Assembly (NCBI GenBank): GCA_036287865.1
Contig: CP126743.1
Span: forward strand, 434,001 to 498,000
DNA length: 64,000 bases
DNA from: Fluviibacter phosphoraccumulans_A
GTDB lineage: Bacteria; Pseudomonadota; Gammaproteobacteria; Burkholderiales; Rhodocyclaceae
Direction: 5' to 3'
Positions 10,026-18,043 of this stretch are shown piece by piece. Below the pieces are notes generated by a model, which saw only the letters and a program-made list of their open reading frames with translations, was not told the origin of the DNA and searched no databases. Position 1 is the first letter of the stretch, and each line of letters begins with the position of its first letter. A program made the position numbers and the translations under genes.

Positions 10026-11987
10026 ATGTCCACCCTGTCTTTAGTCCTGATGCTGCTTGCCGCTTCGGTTTTCGGGGTGATTCTGGTGCGCCGGGTGAAT
10101 ATGCCGCCGATTTTCGGCTATTTGCTGGTGGGTCTGCTGATTGGCCCGCATGCTCTGTCGCTGCTTAAAAACGTGAAGGCCGCCAATACCTTAGCCGAAT
10201 TTGGCGTGGTATTTCTGATGTTCTCCATCGGTCTAGAGTTTTCGGTGGCGCGGCTTTTTACGATGCGCAAGACGGTATTCGGTTTCGGTATGGCGCAGGT
10301 GCTGGTGACAATGGGTGTAGTGACGGGGCTGGCCATGCTGGCCGGGCTCTCGTGGCAGCCGGGGTTGGCACTAGGTGGTGCTGTGGCGATGTCATCGACA
10401 GCGGTGCTGTCCAAGTTATTGGTGGAACGTCGCGAATTACAGGCACCCCACGGGCGCGAAGTGATGGGCGTCTTGCTGGCACAGGATCTGATTGTGGTGC
10501 CGTTGCTGATCGTGATTCCTGCGCTTGGTCAGCCTGCCGCCGATATGGCGGTAGAAGTCGGTGTGGCCTTGCTCAAAGCAACGGTGGTGTTGGGTGTGGT
10601 GCTATTTCTGGGACAGAAATGGATGCGCCGCTGGTTCCATATTGTGGCGCGTGGCAAATCCTCCGAGCTCTTTGTGCTCAATGTGCTGCTGGTGACGCTG
10701 GGGCTGGCTTATGTCACAGAAGAGGCGGGCCTGTCGCTGGCGCTAGGCGCCTTTGTAGCGGGCATGCTGATTTCCGAGACCGAATACCGGCATCAGGTGG
10801 AAGAGGACATCAAACCATTCCGTGATGTGTTGATGGGGCTGTTCTTTGTCACGATCGGCATGATGCTGAATCCGACCGTGATCTGGAAGCAGTTCTGGTT
10901 GGTATTGCTCCTGATCGTGAGCGTGCTGCTGGTCAAGGCCGTGATTGTGTATGGTTTGTCCCGTGCTTTTGGTGGTAGCCAGTCGACGGGCTTGCGTTCG
11001 GCACTCTGGCTGGCGGCGGGCGGTGAATTTGGCTTCGTGCTGCTGACAGAAATCGCAACGGCGCGTTTGGCACCACGTCCGACTATTCAGGTGGTGTTGG
11101 CGGCCTTGCTGATTTCGATGATGCTGGCGCCGATTATCGTGCACTGGTGCGACCGGATCGTCATCCGCTTTTCGGCGGGCGAGTGGTTGGCCCGCTCCAT
11201 GCAGCTCACGCAGTTAGCAGCGGCATCCATTGCCACGCAAAAGCATGCCGTGCTCTGTGGTTTTGGCCGTAGCGGTCAGTCGCTGGCACGCATCCTGGCA
11301 CAGGAAAATATCAGTTATGTGGCGCTGGACCTGGATCCGGAGCGCGTGCGTGCCGCAGAAAAAGGCGGCGAGTCGGTGATGTTTGGTGATGCAGGGCGGC
11401 GGGAGAACCTGATTGCCGCTGGCGTGAAGCGTGCGAGTGTGGTGGTGATTACCTTTGCCGATACGCCGCTGGCAGAGAAGGTGCTCCACTACTGTCGTGA
11501 GCTGCGTCCCGATTTACCGGTGTTGGTGCGCACGGAAGATGAGCGTGAGTTGCCGCGCCTGGTAGCAGCCGGTGCTGCGGAAGTTGTGCCGGATGCGCAG
11601 GAAGCCAGTTTGATGCTGGGTTCGCACGCGTTATTGCTGATGGGTGTGCCGCTTAATCGCGTGATGCGTCGCGCACGCGATGCTCGTAATGCCAGCTACT
11701 GGTTACTACGCGGTTTCTTCAAGGGGATGTCTGATCAGCCCGAAGAAGCGGATGCCGAGTCTGCACGCATGTCTTCAGTCTTGATTGAACCGGGTGCTTT
11801 TGGCATCGGGCAGAGTCTGGCCGAGTTGGTGCTCATCGACGTGGAGGTCAGTGCCATTCGCCGTCATGGCATTCGTGGCCTGGAGCCCGGGCCTGAAACA
11901 CGTTTGCAAGAAGGCGATGTGGTGGTTTTGCTCGGCAGCCCCAATGCCATATCGGCTGCCGAGGCTAAGTTACTGCAAGGCGTCTAA
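10026..11987 (+). CDS. CPA2-family cation/proton antiporter with TrkA-N and TrkA-C domains (KefB/KefC-like)
   Basis: A 653-residue inner-membrane transporter. An N-terminal Na+/H+-exchanger domain of about a dozen helices (MPPIFGYLLVGLLIGPHALS; EFGVVFLMFSIGLEFS; LAAGGEFGFVLLTEI) is followed by a Rossmann TrkA-N domain near residues 405-520 (AVLCGFGRSGQSLARIL, the NAD-binding GxGxxG type) and a C-terminal TrkA-C domain (about 575-650). Such proteins exchange K+ or Na+ for H+ and are gated by nucleotide or glutathione binding. No KefF/KefG-type ancillary gene is adjacent. The ATG at 10026 was chosen because translation from the upstream ATG would overlap the kdsD promoter region. It converges with dolP. 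Confidence 0.9.
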   Translation: MSTLSLVLMLLAASVFGVILVRRVNMPPIFGYLLVGLLIGPHALSLLKNVKAANTLAEFGVVFLMFSIGLEFSVARLFTMRKTVFGFGMAQVLVTMGVVTGLAMLAGLSWQPGLALGGAVAMSSTAVLSKLLVERRELQAPHGREVMGVLLAQDLIVVPLLIVIPALGQPAADMAVEVGVALLKATVVLGVVLFLGQKWMRRWFHIVARGKSSELFVLNVLLVTLGLAYVTEEAGLSLALGAFVAGMLISETEYRHQVEEDIKPFRDVLMGLFFVTIGMMLNPTVIWKQFWLVLLLIVSVLLVKAVIVYGLSRAFGGSQSTGLRSALWLAAGGEFGFVLLTEIATARLAPRPTIQVVLAALLISMMLAPIIVHWCDRIVIRFSAGEWLARSMQLTQLAAASIATQKHAVLCGFGRSGQSLARILAQENISYVALDLDPERVRAAEKGGESVMFGDAGRRENLIAAGVKRASVVVITFADTPLAEKVLHYCRELRPDLPVLVRTEDERELPRLVAAGAAEVVPDAQEASLMLGSHALLLMGVPLNRVMRRARDARNASYWLLRGFFKGMSDQPEEADAESARMSSVLIEPGAFGIGQSLAELVLIDVEVSAIRRHGIRGLEPGPETRLQEGDVVVLLGSPNAISAAEAKLLQGV

Positions 11988-12006
11988 CGTTTAGTTAACG
12001 CCTTGC
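11975..12006. terminator. Bidirectional hairpin between the antiporter gene and dolP
   Basis: Perfect 9-bp arms GCAAGGCGT / ACGCCTTGC with an inner TAAC/GTTA pairing enclose a short loop. The hairpin covers the stop codons of both convergent genes. There is no long T run on either side, so it may act more as a convergent transcription barrier or RNA end-stabiliser than as a classic intrinsic terminator. Confidence 0.6.
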
Positions 12007-12713
12007 GTCGTTGGTTGTTGGTCGCCGCTAGGCAATGGCGTTACAGTGCCCTGGGTTTTTGAGGCATCGTCCTGGGCGGCCTGGTCCAAAGCCTGAGCTT
12101 GCGGTTCCTTGATGATGGTAATCAGAGATGTTTTCACCACACGTTGTACGCCGGCGGTAGTGCGCGTAATTTCAACGCCTCGCTCTACTTCGCTTTGCGT
12201 CAGGATGCCGAGCACATAGACCACGCCGTTTTCGGTGACGATTTTGAAGGCGTTGCCCAAGTCTGGACTGTCATTAACCAGGCGGCTCTTCACTTTGGTG
12301 GTGATGAAACCATCATTGTTGCGCACATCCAGCGTAGTCACTGGGCCAACGGTCAGCTGATTGTCGACGCCTTTGACACCGGAAATCGATTTAACGGCAT
12401 CGGTGGCTTTCTGTTTATCGGCCTCACTCGTGACTTCCCCGGTTAGCAGTACGCGATCATTGAAGGCGTTGGCGATGATGTGCGTGGTGCCTGCAGGGCC
12501 AATGTCACTAAGCGGCGTTGCTGCCTGAATATCGATCCAGGCATCTTTGGAATAGGTCGCAAATGGGCGGCGGTCAGCAATCACCAGACCACCTGTCACC
12601 ACTGCGGCGCCACCGAGAATAACTGCGGTTTCCAGACCGCAGGCGACTAGCTGCGTTGAGATGCACACGGCCGCAAGACTCATCACGATTGTGCGTTTGG
12701 CATTGAGCTTCAT
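11991..12713 (-). CDS. dolP: BON-domain outer-membrane lipoprotein (DolP/YraP-like)
   Basis: A 240-residue predicted lipoprotein. The signal sequence ends in the lipobox LVAC (Cys near residue 25), followed by a GGAAVVTGG stretch and two BON domains (about residues 65-130 and 140-205: FNDRVLLTGEVTSEADKQKA; ENGVVYVLGILTQSEVERG). DolP-type proteins bind anionic phospholipid and support outer-membrane integrity and the BAM complex. The Gln/Thr/Pro-rich C-terminal tail is extra relative to the enterobacterial protein. Its start overlaps the diaA stop (ATGA at 12710-12713). The diaA-dolP order matches that of gammaproteobacteria, which supports the assignment. Confidence 0.88.
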   Translation of the reverse strand: MKLNAKRTIVMSLAAVCISTQLVACGLETAVILGGAAVVTGGLVIADRRPFATYSKDAWIDIQAATPLSDIGPAGTTHIIANAFNDRVLLTGEVTSEADKQKATDAVKSISGVKGVDNQLTVGPVTTLDVRNNDGFITTKVKSRLVNDSPDLGNAFKIVTENGVVYVLGILTQSEVERGVEITRTTAGVQRVVKTSLITIIKEPQAQALDQAAQDDASKTQGTVTPLPSGDQQPTTQGVN

Positions 12714-13303
12714 GCCTCTTCTCCAAGTAACGAGACATCGATGCCATCGCACAGGGCGTGGATGATAGTCAGATGAGTTTCCTGCGTACGTGCCGTGTGG
12801 TCAGCGGGGGCGCAGAGATGCACATCGCCATCGCGCAGCATCTCACCGATCTGGCCGCCGCCTTTACCGGTGAGGGCAATGACTTTCATGTCATGGTCGT
12901 GCGCCGATTTAATCGCTTCAATCACGTTCTTGGAGTTACCGGATGTCGAAATCGCCAGCAGGATGTCCCCTGGGTGACCGAGCGCACGTACCTGCTTGGA
13001 AAACACCACGTCATAGGCGTAGTCGTTGGCAATGGCGGTAAGAATGGAAGTATCCGTCGTCAGTGCGATGGCAGCCAGCTCCTGGCGTTCGCGCTCGAAG
13101 CGTCCTACCAGTTCGGCGGCAAAGTGTTGTGCATCACCGGCCGAGCCGCCGTTGCCACAGGCCAAAATTTTGCCGCCGGCAATGAGTGCTGCAACCATGG
13201 TGTCGATAGCGCTCGCCACTGGCGCGCTGAGTAAATCTGCGGCGCGCAGCTTGGTTTGGGCGCTATCTTCGAAATGACGTTTAACGCGGGCTTGCAAATC
13301 CAT
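12710..13303 (-). CDS. diaA: SIS-domain protein DiaA / phosphoheptose isomerase-like
   Basis: A 197-residue single-SIS-domain protein (GGKILACGNGGSAGDAQHFA; LLAISTSGNSKNVIEAI; RTQETHLTIIHALCDGID). By sequence it could be GmhA (sedoheptulose-7-phosphate isomerase for LPS heptose) or its paralogue DiaA (a DnaA-binding initiation factor). Its place between yraN and dolP is the DiaA neighbourhood in E. coli, and no other heptose gene is nearby, so DiaA is favoured by context only. The family's sugar-binding Ser residues are visible, so enzymatic activity is not ruled out. Confidence 0.85.
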   Translation of the reverse strand: MDLQARVKRHFEDSAQTKLRAADLLSAPVASAIDTMVAALIAGGKILACGNGGSAGDAQHFAAELVGRFERERQELAAIALTTDTSILTAIANDYAYDVVFSKQVRALGHPGDILLAISTSGNSKNVIEAIKSAHDHDMKVIALTGKGGGQIGEMLRDGDVHLCAPADHTARTQETHLTIIHALCDGIDVSLLGEEA

Positions 13304-13396
13304 GAGGCTGCTCCGTAAGTGGCTGACCAGTAAGCCGTGAAAAGTTGATGTGATCTTAACATGGGCGCTTGAAGCGCTTGCATTCAGGGAGACCGC

Positions 13397-13858
13397 TTAG
13401 TCTGACAGTTTGACGCTGGTTTCGAAGCGCAGTCGCCGCCAGGGCGTTTCCTCGGGGCGCAATGCAACCACACGGGCCACCAGTGGGTCGCCGCGATCCA
13501 TGGCGCGGGCGACGGCTTTGTTTTCTCGGCGTGGTACAAAGCCCAGCATATGGCCCTGTCACAGCACCTGGATGGCGTTGCTGTCGTGCGGGTTGGTAGG
13601 ATCACGTTGGAGGGTCAGCGTATCGCCGACCTTAATTTGCGACACCACATCGGCTAAGGCATGGAATTGACTACCCGCAAGTGGTGACGATTGAATCAGC
13701 AAGGTTGCTTGCCCGCGTTGTGCTGTGGGGGCTTGGGGGCTTTGATCGGACGGGGTGGCAGCATGCGCGGCACCGGCAAGCGCTAGCGCCAAAAATAGCG
13801 CGCCAAAAACGCGGTGCCACGCTGGGTTGTGTCGGCGCTTAGTTGGCTTGAAAGGCAT
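13397..13858 (-). pseudogene. Exported HIRAN-domain protein with an in-frame TGA
   Basis: The reading frame from the ATG at 13858 encodes a signal peptide (GALFLALALAGAAHA, cleavage near residue 30), a short linker and a HIRAN domain (AGSQFHALADVV, GDTLTLQRDPTNPHDSNAI). A TGA at 13559-13561 interrupts it. Beyond the TGA the same frame continues with good HIRAN sequence (QGHMLGFVPRRENKAVARAM, then RPEETPWRRLRF) to a TAA at 13397. HIRAN domains usually have Trp at the position of the TGA (consensus VxWxGxxLGYVPR), so TGG to TGA is the likely lesion. It overlaps the end of yraN by 20 bp. The truncated product would lack the second half of the domain. Confidence 0.8.
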
Positions 13859-14258
13859 CTTTAATCCACTCCAGTTGATTGGTATCCAGGCCATCCAGCA
13901 GCACACAGTCAAACCGACAAGGACGCTCGGCTTGTCGTGGATAGCGTTGCAGATAACAGCGGGCGGCATGAATGATGCGTTGCTGCTTGCGGGTGTCAAT
14001 ACTGGCCGCCGCACCGCCGAATCGGGCATTGCGTCTCAGCCGGACTTCCACAAAGACCAGTGTCTGGCCGTCCAGGGCGACGCAGTCAATTTCGCCGCCG
14101 CGTACGCGGTAGTTGCGGGTGAGTATGCGCAACCCCGCTTGTTCCAGATAGGCAGAAGCCATCGTTTCTGCCGCATTGCCAGCCACTTGCTTGGGTGTGA
14201 GCGTGGTATCTTGGTATGGTATCCGATTCTTTAACCAAGACGATTTATCTAACTGCAA
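13839..14258 (-). CDS. yraN: UPF0102 family protein YraN (nuclease-fold)
   Basis: A 139-residue UPF0102 protein with the restriction-endonuclease-like core: GNAAETMASAYLEQAGLRIL, then RGGEIDCVALDGQTLVFVEVR (the E-I-D...E-V-R nuclease signature) and the downstream Gln-rich helix (TRKQQRIIHAA). The cellular role of the family is unsettled; it is conserved next to rsmI. The only convenient upstream start in frame is the TTG at 14258, which abuts the rsmI start on the opposite strand; the true start may be a little further in. It overlaps the downstream HIRAN gene by 20 bp. Confidence 0.85.
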   Translation of the reverse strand: MQLDKSSWLKNRIPYQDTTLTPKQVAGNAAETMASAYLEQAGLRILTRNYRVRGGEIDCVALDGQTLVFVEVRLRRNARFGGAAASIDTRKQQRIIHAARCYLQRYPRQAERPCRFDCVLLDGLDTNQLEWIKDAFQAN

Positions 14259-14692
14259 TGGCTACTCTAACCCAAGCACCAGAAAATAGCACGGCGACCC
14301 TGTATGTGGTGGCCACGCCCATTGGCAATCTGGAAGATCTGACGCCACGCGCAGCACGCATTCTGCGTGAGGTTGCAGTGGTAGCAGCAGAAGACACCCG
14401 GCGCACGGCAACCTTGTTGCGCCATGTCGGTAGTGGTGTTTCGATGCTAGTCGCCGACGAGCATCACGAACAACGGGCTGCGCAGAAGATTGCAGGGCAT
14501 CTGGCAGCGGGACAGTTTCCACCTGCGGAACAGAAGGTGGCGGCCGTTGGTCTGGATGATGGCGCTGAAAAGGTCGTGCAGATATTGGTGGCCGTAGGCT
14601 TGCCCACCAAGCAGGTGGCGCAGATTGCGCAGCAGCTGACCGGCGCACCCAAAGATTTGCTCTATCAGCGGGCGCTGGAGCTCAAGGCCTGA
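14258..14692 (+). pseudogene. rsmI: 16S rRNA (cytidine-1402 2'-O)-methyltransferase RsmI with large internal deletion
   Basis: Only 144 residues instead of the usual 280 or so. The N-terminus is perfect RsmI (LYVVATPIGNLEDLTPRAAR, AAEDTRRTATLLRH, then QKIAGHLAAGQ). It then jumps in frame at about 14516 to the extreme C-terminal region (PTKQVAQIAQQLTGAPKDLLYQRAL). Missing are roughly 140 residues, including the SDAGTPxISDPG segment, the PGPSA loop and the ESPHR motif, which make up the substrate and SAM-binding core. The product cannot be a working methyltransferase. It keeps its conserved position divergent from yraN. Reading-frame preservation may be chance. Confidence 0.88.
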
Positions 14693-14723
14693 TCGCGTAA
14701 AATGGGCGTATTGGATTAATGTG

Positions 14724-15779
14724 ATGACTGTAATGAACGAACTGATTTTGCGACAACCCGATGATTGGCATATCCACCTGCGTGATGATGATGCGTTGAA
14801 GGTAACGGTGCCGCATGTGGCACACCAGTTTGCACGGGCGATCATCATGCCGAATCTGCGACCGCCGGTGACCACCGTTGAGGCGGCGCAGGCGTATCGC
14901 GATCGCATTCTCGCCGCACGTCCGGCGGCCTCGGAATTTGAACCGCTGATGACGCTGTACCTGACAGACACCACAACGCCGGAAGAAATTGCCAAGGCAA
15001 AGGCGGCGGGCTTTGTGAAGGCCGTGAAGCTGTATCCGGCCGGCGCGACGACTAATTCGGATGCTGGCGTAACGGCGATTGAAAAGACTTATCCGGCGTT
15101 GTCCGAAATGGCTGCACAGGGCATTCCGCTACTGGTTCATGGTGAGGTGACTGATCCTGCGATCGATCTCTTTGATCGTGAGGCCGCCTTTATCGAGCAG
15201 GTGCTCAAGCCGTTAATGCATAAGTTTCCGGACTTGCGTGTGGTCTTCGAGCACATCACCACCGCTGATGCTGCTGCATTTGTGCGCAGCGCGGGCGACC
15301 GGGTTGGCGCAACGATTACGGCGCACCATCTGTTCTATAACCGGAACGCCATTTTCCAGGGCGGCGTGCGACCTCACTACTACTGCCTACCGGTGCTGAA
15401 GCGCGAGACACATCGGGAAGCGCTGGTTGAGGCAGCAACGTCAGGCTCAGCGCAATTTTTCCTGGGTACCGATTCGGCGCCGCATGCCAAGCAAACGAAG
15501 GAAGCCGCTTGTGGGTGTGCCGGTTGTTACACCGCAGGAGAAGCGATGGAAATGTATGCCACGGCCTTTGATGCCGTGGGGGTGCTCGATAAGCTGGAAG
15601 GCTTTGCCAGTCTGTATGGGCCGGCTTTCTACGGCTTGCCAGTGAATGAACGCAAGGTGGTGTTGCGTTGCGCACCCTTGGTAGTGTCGAACGGATATCC
15701 CTACATCAACGGCGATACGCTGGTGCCCTTAGAGGCCGGCAATACCTTGCCGTGGACCTTCGGCGGTTTCGTCGCCTGA
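14724..15779 (+). CDS. pyrC: Dihydroorotase
   Basis: A class II dihydroorotase that cyclises carbamoyl-aspartate to dihydroorotate in pyrimidine synthesis. It has 351 residues, the normal length. Zinc ligands and signatures are visible: DDWHIHLRDD near residues 14-23, the carbamylated-lysine region (AVKLYPAGATTNSD near 102), LLVHGEV, FEHITT and GTDSAPH (ligand Asp, near 250). ATG 14724 or the nearby ATG 14733 are both possible starts. It is transcribed towards rnpB; the rnpB promoter lies just after its stop. Confidence 0.95.
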   Translation: MTVMNELILRQPDDWHIHLRDDDALKVTVPHVAHQFARAIIMPNLRPPVTTVEAAQAYRDRILAARPAASEFEPLMTLYLTDTTTPEEIAKAKAAGFVKAVKLYPAGATTNSDAGVTAIEKTYPALSEMAAQGIPLLVHGEVTDPAIDLFDREAAFIEQVLKPLMHKFPDLRVVFEHITTADAAAFVRSAGDRVGATITAHHLFYNRNAIFQGGVRPHYYCLPVLKRETHREALVEAATSGSAQFFLGTDSAPHAKQTKEAACGCAGCYTAGEAMEMYATAFDAVGVLDKLEGFASLYGPAFYGLPVNERKVVLRCAPLVVSNGYPYINGDTLVPLEAGNTLPWTFGGFVA

Positions 15780-15797
15780 GTTCATTGGCTTCCCACG

Positions 15798-15803
15798 TAT
15801 AAT
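15798..15803 (+). promoter_or_regulatory. -10 element of the rnpB promoter
   Basis: A perfect TATAAT lies 7-8 bp before the predicted 5' end of the RNase P RNA. No good -35 hexamer is visible at 17 bp, so it may rely on the strong -10 and its flanking bases. Confidence 0.7.
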
Positions 15804-15810
15804 GCGTGCG

Positions 15811-16250
15811 GGAAGTCGCCCAGGCAGCCGCTGCGTACCGCAAGGTGCGGGGAGGAAAGTCCGGGCTCCGCAGAGCAGGATGCCGGCTAACGGCCGGGCA
15901 CCGTGAGGTGACGGAAAGTCCTACCGGAAGCGGTAGGCAGCAATGGTGAGTGTCTGAGTCCGGTTCGTCCCATCTCATTGTTGCTGGCAACAGAAAGCAA
16001 ACCGCCGATGACGTCAGACGCCAGGTAAGGGTGAAAGGGTGAGGTAAGAGCTCACCGCGTTCGGGGAAAACGCCGGACGGCACGGTAAACCCCATCCGGA
16101 GCAAGACCAAATAGGGAGGCATGGCGTGGCTCGCGTCGCTTTCGGGTAGGTTGCTTGAGCGTTTCGGTAACGGATCGCCTAGAGGAATGGCTGCCACGCA
16201 GCCGGGTACGCCCGGTTGTGCACAGAACCCGGCTTATCGGGCGACTTTCC
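15811..16250 (+). ncRNA. rnpB: RNase P catalytic RNA, class A
   Basis: The RNA subunit of ribonuclease P, which removes the 5' leader of tRNA precursors. Universal landmarks occur in order: GGAGGAAAGTCCGGGCTCC (CR-I), AGAAAGCAAACCGCCGATG, GGTAAGGGTGAAAGGGTG (CR-II/III), GAGCAAGACCAAATAGG (CR-IV region) and the terminal AGAACCCGGCTTATCG (CR-V). The ends pair as P1 (GGAAGTCGCCC with GGGCGACTTTCC). At about 440 nt it is longer than the 377-nt E. coli RNA; much of the excess lies in the P12 region (about 15890-15990). Confidence 0.97.
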
Positions 16251-16273
16251 ACCCGAATTTTCTTGAATCGATG

Positions 16274-16308
16274 AATCGCCATCCCGAAATAGGGGTGGCG
16301 ATTTTTTT
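16274..16308 (+). terminator. Intrinsic terminator after rnpB
   Basis: A hairpin with arms AATCGCCATCCC / GGGGTGGCGATT and a short loop is followed by seven T residues. It sits about 24 bp past the mature 3' end of RNase P RNA. Confidence 0.88.
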
Positions 16309-16563
16309 GTGCTCAGCCAAAAATATTTTTGTGGATAACTTTGTGGGTTTTCTTAATTAGGTACTTTAAGTGCCGATTTTGGCCCATTGATTTATATGGA
16401 TACTTTTTGTGGCGATCGGCTGCAAAAAAGCGCGCTAACCCCTTGTTGTCATTGGAGAAAATGTAAAAAAAGGCGTTGACCTAGTTATTTTTGTTCTATA
16501 AAGTGGAAAAAAGTGGGGAAACCGCTGATCCGCAGCCTATTCAACCAGCCAGCAAAAACGGTC
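16309..16563 (+). promoter_or_regulatory. mraZ upstream region: DnaA box, Pmra promoter and MraZ boxes
   Basis: An AT-rich gene-free stretch that controls the division cluster. A perfect DnaA-box sequence (TGTGGATAA, reverse of TTATCCACA) lies at 16330-16338. A promoter-like pair, TTGACC at 16476-16481 and TATAAA at 16497-16502 (spacer 15), precedes two GTGG(A/G) repeats starting at 16503 and 16513. The 10-bp spacing is that of MraZ-binding boxes, so autorepression by MraZ is likely. No other gene is seen here; a GTG at 16513 in frame with mraZ is too far upstream and overlaps the boxes. Confidence 0.65.
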
Positions 16564-17040
16564 ATGTCCTTTCAAGGTGCTATCGCTCTGACGTTTGATA
16601 CCAAAGGTCGGCTCGCCATTCCGGCGCGTCACCGTGGCGCGCTGTCGGCTGCGCTGGTAGGGCGTGAAGTGACTGCCGAGTCAGGTGGTCTGATTCTGAC
16701 CGCGCATCCTCATAAGTGTTTGCTGTTGTATCCAGAGCCTGCGTGGACACCGATTCGTGATCGCATTCTCAAGGCGCCAAGTTTTGATACGCGTTCCGCA
16801 GCGCTCAAGCGCGTGCTGATTGGTAATGCCCGTGAAGAAGCGATGGATTCGGCAGGTCGTTTGCTGGTGGCTCCAGAGCTGCGTGAATTTGCTGGCCTGG
16901 AACGTAAGGTGTGGATGGTGGGGCTGGGTTCGCACTTCGAATTGTGGAGCGATGACGGTTGGCAAGCTCAAAATGCAGCCGCTGTTGAGATGCTGCAATC
17001 TGCTGAGCCGCCTGCCGGTTTTGAGGACTTCGCACTGTGA
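16564..17040 (+). CDS. mraZ: Transcriptional regulator MraZ
   Basis: A 158-residue AbrB-like double-domain DNA-binding protein that forms ring oligomers and represses the dcw cluster from its own promoter. Both repeats of the family signature are visible: FDTKGRLAIPARHR near residues 10-23 and MDSAGRLLVAPELREFAGL near residues 95-113. The start MSFQGAIAL at ATG 16564 was chosen by family alignment; no strong ribosome-binding site is obvious. Its stop overlaps the rsmH start (TGATG at 17038-17042). Confidence 0.95.
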   Translation: MSFQGAIALTFDTKGRLAIPARHRGALSAALVGREVTAESGGLILTAHPHKCLLLYPEPAWTPIRDRILKAPSFDTRSAALKRVLIGNAREEAMDSAGRLLVAPELREFAGLERKVWMVGLGSHFELWSDDGWQAQNAAAVEMLQSAEPPAGFEDFAL

Positions 17041-18041
17041 TGAACCGCGTCGAGGTGAGTAGCGCTACGCCTCGCGCTCCCAGTGTCTCCGCCGCCGCAG
17101 AATCAGTCAGTCCCGTGTCCGAATTGCATCAGACCGTATTGCTCGACGAAGCCGTTGAGGCGTTGGCAATTCGTCCTGATGGTTGCTATATCGATGCCAC
17201 CTTTGGTCGTGGCGGTCATTCCCGAAAGATTCTGTCGCAGCTCGGCCCGCAAGGTCGGCTGCTGTCGCTCGATCGTGACCCGCAGGCGATTGCTGCGGGT
17301 TCATTGCTCAATGACGCACGTTTTTCGCTGGCGCACACGGCGTTTGCGGGCATGGCGCAAGCAGCGGCCGATACCGGCATGACGCAGGTCGATGGTGTGT
17401 TGTTCGACCTAGGTTTGTCGTCGCCACAGCTGGATACGGCATCGCGTGGATTTTCGTTCCGGTTTGATGCGCCGTTAGATATGCGCATGGATACGACGCG
17501 TGGACAAACGGCTGCGGACTGGTTGGCAGAAGTCGATGAAAAAACTTTGGCGGAGGTAATTAAGGACTATGGCGAAGAATGGTTTGCTGTCTCGATTGCA
17601 AAGAAGGTTGTGGCTACTCGGACCGAGTGTCCTATCACCACAACAGGGGAGCTTGCAGCGCTCGTACGTTCGTGCGTGCGCACCCGTGAGCCCGGCCAGG
17701 ATGCGGCGACGCGCACCTTCCAGGCTGTACGGATTTATCTCAATCAAGAGCTCGGCCAGCTGGCGCTAACGCTGCCGCAGGCAATGGATCTGCTCAAGCC
17801 GGGTGGTCGTCTGGCGGTGATCAGTTTCCATTCGCTGGAAGATCGCGTGGTGAAACGTTTCCTTCAGGCGGGTGCCAAGCCGGTAGAACCGCCCAAGGGT
17901 GTGCCGCTCACCGCCGCCCAGTTGCCTAAGCCCAAGCTGGCGGTGATTGGCAAGCCGGTGAAAGCAACTGCTGTAGAAGTGGCTGCTAACCCGCGTGCGC
18001 GCAGTGCCATTATGCGCATCGCAGAAAAGCTGGCGGCTTAA
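17040..18041 (+). CDS. rsmH: 16S rRNA (cytosine-1402 N4)-methyltransferase
   Basis: A 333-residue SAM-dependent enzyme that modifies m4Cm1402 in the 16S rRNA decoding centre; the partner 2'-O-methylation enzyme RsmI is broken in this same window. Motifs: DATFGRGGHSRKIL (SAM loop, near residue 48), FDLGLSSPQLD, RGFSFRFDAPLDMRMD and AVISFHSLEDRVVKRF. The ~28-residue Ser/Ala-rich N-terminal lead before HQTVLLDEAV is a common extension in this group. It is translationally coupled to mraZ; ftsL starts 2 bp after its stop. Confidence 0.96.
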   Translation: MNRVEVSSATPRAPSVSAAAESVSPVSELHQTVLLDEAVEALAIRPDGCYIDATFGRGGHSRKILSQLGPQGRLLSLDRDPQAIAAGSLLNDARFSLAHTAFAGMAQAAADTGMTQVDGVLFDLGLSSPQLDTASRGFSFRFDAPLDMRMDTTRGQTAADWLAEVDEKTLAEVIKDYGEEWFAVSIAKKVVATRTECPITTTGELAALVRSCVRTREPGQDAATRTFQAVRIYLNQELGQLALTLPQAMDLLKPGGRLAVISFHSLEDRVVKRFLQAGAKPVEPPKGVPLTAAQLPKPKLAVIGKPVKATAVEVAANPRARSAIMRIAEKLAA

Positions 18042-18043
18042 CC

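Noticed and set aside
16309..16510. A chromosomal replication origin upstream of mraZ (AT-rich, DnaA box)
   Set aside because: Only one perfect DnaA box is present, there is no cluster of boxes, and none of the usual origin neighbours (dnaA, dnaN, gyrB, rpmH) is nearby.
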